DNA of 64,000 nucleotides from Megaustenia siamemsis (lineage: Eukaryota; Mollusca; Gastropoda; Stylommatophora; Ariophantidae), in the NCBI GenBank assembly GCA_032433765.1, contig JAVIAB010000046.1, positions 64,721,703-64,785,702 on the forward strand, given 5' to 3'. Positions 58,155-64,000 of this stretch are shown here, piece by piece (position 1 is the first letter of the stretch; each line of letters begins with the position of its first letter). The notes under the pieces were generated by a model. The model ran no database searches and was not told the DNA's origin. It was given only the letters and a program-made list of their open reading frames with translations. Both the position numbers and the translations under genes were made by a program.

Positions 58155-59345
58155 TCAAAGTACCAGCACTGTACAAGAAGTGATCAAGTCACAGCACTAC
58201 AAGAAGTGATAACAGCACTACAAGAAGTAATAAAGTCACAGCACTACAAGAAGTAATAAAGTCACAGCACTACAAGAAGTAATAAAGTCACAGCACTACA
58301 GGAAGTAATAAAGTCACAGCACTACAAGAAGTAATAAAGTCACAGCACTACAAGAAGTAATAAAGTCACAGCACTACAGGAAGTAATAAAGTCACAGCAC
58401 TACAAGAAGTAATAAAGTCACAGCACTACAAGAAGTAATAAAGTCACAGCACTACAAGAAGTAATAAAGTCACAGCACTACAGGAAGTGATAAAGTCACA
58501 GCACTACAGGAAGTAATAAAGTCACAGCACTACAAGAAGTAATAAAGTCACAGCACTACAAGAAGTGATAAAGTCACAGCACTACAAGAAGTAATAAAGT
58601 CACAGCACTACAGGAAGTGATAAAGTCACAGCACTACAAGAAGTAATAAAGTCACAGCACTACAAGAAGTAATAAAGTCACAGCACTACAGGAAGTGATA
58701 AAGTCACAGCACTACAAGAAGTGATAAAGTCACAGCACTACAAGAAGTAATAAAGTCACAGCACTACAAGAAGTGATCAAGTCACAGCACTACAAGAAAT
58801 AATAAAGTCACAGCACTACAAGAAGTAATAAAGTCACAGCACTACAAGAAGTGATAAAGTCACAGCACTACAAGAAGTAATAAAGTCACAGCACTACAAG
58901 AAATAATAAAGTCACAGCACTACAAGAAATAATAAAGTCACAGCACTACAAGAAGTGATCAAGTCACAGCACTACAAGAAGTAATCAAGTCACAGCACTA
59001 CAAGAAGTAATAAAGTCACAGCACTACAAGAAGTAATAAAGTCACAGCACTACAAGAAGTGATCAAGTCACAGCACTACAAGAAGTAATAAAGTCACAGC
59101 ACTACAAGAAGTGATCAAGTCACAGCACTACAAGAAGTGATCAAGTCACAGCACTACAAGAAGTAATAAAGTCACAGCACTACAAGAAGTAATAAAGTCA
59201 CAGCACTACAAGAAGTAATAAAGTCACAGCACTACAAGAAGTGATCAAGTCACAGCACTACAAGAAGTAATAAAGTCACAGCACTACAAGAAGTAATAAA
59301 GTCACAGCACTAAAGAAGTAATAAAGTCACAGCACTACAAGAAGT
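58155..59345. repeat. 27-bp minisatellite, about 44 copies
   Basis: The core is AAGTCACAGCACTACAAGAA, then GTAATAA, GTGATAA or GTGATCA. Units are nearly identical in length; only the last positions vary. Confidence 0.97.
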
Positions 59346-59395
59346 AAGAGAGAACTAGAGAGTCTACATAGTGTGAGAACCAACAGCAAGTCACA

Positions 59396-60600
59396 GTGCA
59401 GTGGCCACACTATGACATATTGGTTATGGAAGGCCCCGGTATCACTGCAAACAAATTAAAATCCATAGTTCCTCAACCACCAATGCCAGTGGAATCATCC
59501 GAATTAATATCTCATCTCCAAACAAAGAAAGGCAACTGTAGTCCCATCGTAGCAGTCTCAGCACACCCCAAAAGACATAAGGCGAAACCGTGCAGAAAGT
59601 GAACACAGCCAACTGTTCCCCGTCATACGATATCATCATTCATCGTAAACAATTGGAACATCAAAACATGGTCAAAACGGATGAGACACACAGCTCACAG
59701 TGTGCACAGAGCACTTAACTCAGTAGCTCCTGCAACAAGCCGGACTTCGAATATGAGGAAACTGCAACAAGGAACACTTTTCAGACATAGCCTTCAATGG
59801 TTCCTGCCGCCTATCCACCATATACCGGAATTTCACGTCCTCCCGAAAATAATGATCGTCATATTGAGAACAAAAAATGTATAGCGCTTGATGATGTTAG
59901 GATATCGTTATTGACTGCAACCGAATATATAAACACACAGTTAGTCATCGAATTATCCCCGTCACACATCAAACACAGACCCTACGGTTAGCGTACAACG
60001 AACGAAATATGGTGAAAATTCCCAAAGAGGAAAATCATCGGTCGACTAGACGGAGCAGTCCACATTAAATGCGTTTCAGCATGTAAATAACTTGCATCAA
60101 ACAATTCTAACATAGGCCATTGAACAGCACTCAATGTGACGTAAACCGCATGTCAACACTAGATGGTGAAGGTCGCTTTTACAAACAATACTTGACTTGT
60201 CAAAAAGTCACATTGCTGTGTGTATTCAGCAGCGCAGATTTTGTGCACTTCGTCGGCCGCAGATTTGTTAAGTAGAACATCATTTTGATTTCAACACAGA
60301 AACAAACATCAGAGAGCCGAAATTAATCAAACCACAGATACATTTTGCTGGAGCGATCGAGAGAACGTGAACCGTTCCACCATTTGAAACTATGACATAT
60401 TTGAGCTGAAACGTCAGAATAAATCAGAACACACACACTCCCATTTAATGACTTTGTCATGACAGATGATGATGCAGAATATCCACTTATTAAGTAGTCA
60501 TTTGGTTAATGCCAGAGAGAATAGAATATTTGTATACCTAGACTCTAATAACAGGTTTCAATACCTAGACTCTAATAACATGTTTCAACAACTTCCTAAC
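59396..60600 (+). other. Unique sequence with small unrecognised frames
   Basis: Frames at 59396-59602 (MEGPGITANKLKSIVPQPPM, then ESSELISHLQTKKGN) and 59797-59991 (PPENNDRHIENKKC, then ISLLTATEYINTQLVIELSP) look somewhat protein-like. Neither matches a family I know. They could be remnants of one mobile element or host exon. The remainder to 60600 is AT-rich with no motif. Two TACCTAGACTCTAATAACA repeats lie at about 60536 and 60561. Confidence 0.3.
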
Positions 60601-60602
60601 AG

Positions 60603-60864
60603 TGACACCAAGTCCACGTGAGAAGACAGAGACAGGTGAGAAGAGTCCTCGGAAGTTTCTTTGTGAAGTGTGTAGCAAGGCCTTCAAGCAGCGCCACCAT
60701 CTGACAGAACACAAGCGACTACACAGCGGGAGAAGCCATATCATTGCACATTCTGTGACAAAAGATTCTCTCATTCTGGCTCATACAGTCAACACATGAA
60801 GCACAGATGTAAGGTCATTGATGCACTGGCACCCCGAGAGATGGACAGACAAGAAGATAGCTAG
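60603..60864 (+). pseudogene. ZEB/zfh1-like terminal exon: two C-terminal zinc fingers, frameshifted
   Basis: After an acceptor-like CTTCCTAACAG the sequence encodes [20 protein letters not shown] then RLHSG, a full C2H2 finger (C..C, 12, H...H). After a one-base frame change at about 60730 it reads [20 protein letters not shown] then QHMKHRCK, and ends at TAG 60862-60864. The pairing KAFK..HHL.EH.RLHSGEKPY with [15 protein letters not shown] is the signature of the C-terminal zinc fingers of ZEB1/ZEB2 and Drosophila zfh1, transcription repressors that bind E-box-like CACCT(G). The frame break is a missing G in GGGGAGAAG. ZEB proteins usually have a long acidic tail; here only about 17 residues follow. 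No other ZEB exon is in the window. It may be a pseudogene, a sequencing error in a real exon, or the last exon of a gene lying further away. Confidence 0.65.
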
Positions 60865-60872
60865 ATTTTAAA

Positions 60873-60878
60873 AATAAA
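60873..60878 (+). promoter_or_regulatory. Possible polyadenylation signal after the ZEB-like exon
   Basis: AATAAA lies 8 bases after the TAG, in TTTTAAAAATAAATTTATAC, followed by a CT-rich run and TGTTTTTGGTTTC. It is very close to the stop for a normal 3' UTR, so it may be chance in AT-rich sequence. Confidence 0.35.
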
Positions 60879-61149
60879 TTTATACTTGAATTCTCTCTCT
60901 CTCTGTTTTTGGTTTCATCTCCTGGGTTTACAGAAAACATTTACTTTATGCCTTTGTTATTTCTTTATTTGACTACCATCCAAGCTGATATGAATAACAA
61001 ATTATTTGCCCAGACTTACCACGGCCATTAGGCCTCAGACCAGAAAAGACGGAATCTGAAATGATATTATGAAATGACTAGACATTGAAACAATCCTACA
61101 TACAGAAACAACAAATAAACAGGTTTGTCCATCTAGAAAGAATGTCGTG

Positions 61150-61340
61150 TGATTCCTGACCATACAAAGCTTATATTAAAGGAGGAGAAGGGAAAAGAGC
61201 AAGAGGCAGACCCAGAGTAAGATGGACAGACAACATCAAAGAAACGCTACAACAACATCAATTGACAACGAGTGAAGCCACCAAAAGGGAGAGAACCAGA
61301 ACTTGGTGTCTCCCTCGACACCCGAACGGGTAATGGTTAA
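61150..61340 (+). mobile_element. LINE 3' end fragment
   Basis: Reads GEGKRARGRPRVRWTDNIKE, then TLQQHQLTTSEATKRERTRT and a stop at 61330. This is the GRPR.RW.DNI block near the C-terminus of many LINE ORF2 proteins. The family is not clear, and the region from 60890 to 61150 may also belong to it. Confidence 0.65.
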
Positions 61341-61355
61341 ACTTTATTCATTATT

Positions 61356-61745
61356 TCAACGAAGAAATTTGTCAAATTATAAGTAATCAAAGATGAGACA
61401 TCAAATGTAATTTGTCAAATTATGACATGAGACATCAAATGTAATTTGTCAAATTATACATAATGACAGATAAGACATCAAATGTAATTTGTCAAATTAT
61501 GACATGAGACATCAAATGTAATTTGTCAAATTATACATAATGACAGATGAGACATCAAATGTAATTTGTCAAATTATGACATGAGACATCAAATGTAATT
61601 TGTCAAATTATACATAATGACAGATGAGACATCAAATGTAATTTGTCAAATTATAAATAATGACATATGAGACATCAAATGCAATTTGTCAAATTATAAG
61701 TAATGACAGATGAGACATCAAATGTAATTTGTCAAATTATGACAT
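61356..61745. repeat. Minisatellite, alternating about 34 and 43 bp units
   Basis: The core is GAGACATCAAATGTAATTTG then TCAAATTATGACAT or TCAAATTATACATAATGACA. The two unit types alternate, giving a two-unit period of about 78 bases. Confidence 0.95.
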
Positions 61746-64000
61746 TTTATATTGATGGTTTAAATAGTGATGTCCTGAACTCAACAGACAGACAACTAGA
61801 GACATTTTATATTGATTGTTTAAATAGTAATGTCCTGAACTGAAAAGACAGACTAGAAACATTTTATATTGATTGTTTAAATAATGATGTCCTGAACTCA
61901 ACAAACAGACAATAGACAGACAACTAGAAACATTTTATATTGATGGTTTAAATAGTGGTGTCCTGAACTCAACAGACAGACAACAGACAGACAACTAGAA
62001 ACATTTTATATCGATGGTTTAATTAGTGATGTCCTGAACTGAAAAGACAGATTAGAAACATTTTATATTGATTGTTTAAATAGTGATGTCCTGAACTCAA
62101 CAGACAGACAACTAGAGACATTTTATATTGATTGTTTAAATAGTGGTGTCCTGAACTCAATAGACAGACAACAGACAGACAACTAGAAACATTTTATATT
62201 GATGGTTTAAATAGTGATGTCCTGAACTCAACAAACAGACAATAGACAGACAACTAGAAACATTTTATATTGATGGTTTAAATAGTGATGTCCAGAACTG
62301 AAAAGACAGACTAGAAACATTTTATATTGATTGTTTAAATAGTGATGTCCTGAACTCAACAAACAGACAACAGACAGACAACTAGAAACATTTTATATTG
62401 ATGGTTTAAATAGTGATGTCCTGAACTCAACAAACAGACAATAGACAGACAACTAGAAACATTTTATATTGATGGTTTAAATAGTGATATCCTGAACTCA
62501 ACAGACAGACTAGAAACATTTTATATTGATGGTTTAAATAGTGGTGTCCTGAACTCAACAGACAACTAGAAACATTTTATATTGATGGTTTAAATAGTGG
62601 TGTCCTGAACTCAACAGACAGACAACCAGAAACATTTTATATTGATGGTTTAAATAGTGGTGTCCTGAACTCAACAGACAACTAGAAACATTTTATATTG
62701 ATGGTTTAAATAGTGGTGTCCTGAACTCAACAGACAGACAACCAGAAACATTTTATATTGATGGTTTAAATAGTGATATCCTGAACTCAACAGACAACTA
62801 GAAACATTTTATATTGATGGTTTAAATAGTGATGTCCTGAACTCAAGAAACAGACTAGAGACATTTTATATTGATTGTTTAAATAGTGATATCCTGAACT
62901 CAACAGACTAGAAACATTTTATATTGATGGTTTAAATAGTGATGTCCTGAACTCAACAGACAACTAGAAACATTTTATATCGATGGTTTAATTAGTGATG
63001 TCCTGAACTCAACAGACAACTAGAAACATTTTATATCGATGGTTTAATTAGTGATGTCCTGAACTCAACAGACAACTAGAAACATTTTATATCGATGGTT
63101 TAATTAGTGATGTCCTGAACTCAACAGACAACTAGAAACATTTTATATCAATGGTTAATTAGTGATGTCCTGAACTCAACAGACAGACTAGAAACATTTA
63201 TATTGATGGTTTAATTAGTGATGTCCTGAAATGAAAAGACAGACTAGAAACATTTTATATTGATGGTTTAAATAGCGATGTCCTGAACTCAACAAACAGA
63301 CAACAGACAGACAACTAGAAACATTTTATATCGATGGTTTAATTAGTGATATCCTGAACTCAACAGACAACTAGAAACATTTTATATCGATGGTTTAATT
63401 AGTGATGTCCTGAACTCAACAGACAACTAGAAACATTTTATATCGATGGTTTAATTAGTGATGTCCTGAACTCAACAGACAGACTAGAAACATTTTATAT
63501 TGATGGTTTAATTAGTGATGTCCTGAAATGAAAAGACAGACTAGAAACATTTTATATTGATGGTTTAAATAGCGATGTCCTGAACTCAACAAACAGACAA
63601 CAGACAGACAACTAGAAACATTTTATATCGATGGTTTAATTAGTGATATCCTGAACTCAACAGACAACTAGTAACATTTTATATTGATGGTTTAAATAGT
63701 GATGTCCTGAACTCAACAGACAGACAACAGACAGACAACCAGAAACATTTTATATTGATGGTTTAAATAGTGATGTCCTGAACTGAAAAGACAGACTAGA
63801 GACAATTTATATTGATTGTTTAAATAGTGATGTCCTGAACTCAACAAACAGACAACAGACAGACTTCTAGAAACATTTTATATTGATGGTTTAAATAGTG
63901 ATGTCCTGAACTGAAAAGACAGACTAGAGACAATATATATTGATTGTTTAAATAGTGATGTCCTGAACTCAACAAACAGACAACAGACAGACTTCTAGAA
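61746..64000. repeat. About 55-85 bp minisatellite with nested short insert, continues past window end
   Basis: The core is AAACATTTTATATTGATGGT then TTAAATAGTGATGTCCTGAA. Between cores lies a variable number of CAGACAGACAA or CAGACAACTAG words, so unit length varies. Blocks repeat: the order GATTAGTGATATCC, ATGAAAAGACAG, AGCGATGTCC occurs near 63220-63350 and again near 63520-63650, about 300 bases apart. Confidence 0.95.

Noticed and set aside
58155..59345. CRISPR-like array of 27-bp repeats
   Set aside because: Units are directly contiguous without unique spacers, and the sequence is animal genomic DNA.

Overview
The window is animal (metazoan) genomic DNA. It carries a multi-exon gene with canonical GT-AG introns, non-LTR retrotransposons with YADD reverse transcriptase and RNase H domains, a tRNA-headed SINE, a TTAA-flanked MITE pair and a very heavy load of minisatellites. 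The SMARCE1 protein and the retrotransposon flavour suggest an invertebrate, most likely a mollusc or another lophotrochozoan. The taxon is an inference, not something read from a marker gene. Nothing bacterial, plasmid, phage or CRISPR is present.

The one clear host gene is SMARCE1 (BAF57), the HMG-box subunit of the SWI/SNF (BAF) chromatin remodelling complex. Nine exons lie on the + strand between 1742 and 37476. They join in phase into 357 residues ending in a stop, with a polyadenylation signal 69 bases downstream. The first coding exon(s), which should hold the Pro-rich N-terminus and the start of the HMG box, lie upstream of the window. The introns are 1.0 to 11.4 kb long and almost wholly made of retrotransposon fragments and tandem repeats.

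From 37.6 to 60.6 kb no host exon is recognisable. This stretch is a chain of different minisatellites, often directly abutting, interrupted by a MITE split by a LINE, a degenerate RNase H LINE and a SINE. At 60.6 kb one exon-like segment encodes the last two C-terminal zinc fingers of a ZEB/zfh1-type protein, with a one-base frameshift between them. No other ZEB exon is seen. The last 2.7 kb is again tandem repeat.

Five non-LTR element families recur and are named here for convenience: RTE-A (EN+RT, ATG-repeat tail), RTE-B (3' ends only), LINE-C (always minus strand here), LINE-D (one small fragment) and LINE-E (RNase H type). By my rough addition, tandem repeats cover about half the window.

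The most interesting structural signal is that at least five minisatellites have units that are pieces of LINE sequence, four of them coding and one at a 3' end. They expanded in place inside a LINE copy, while a sister copy in the same window holds the same segment once. That gives ancestor and derivative side by side. A second signal is deep nesting: LINE in RTE in LINE with a 22-base target duplication, and LINE in MITE in minisatellite.
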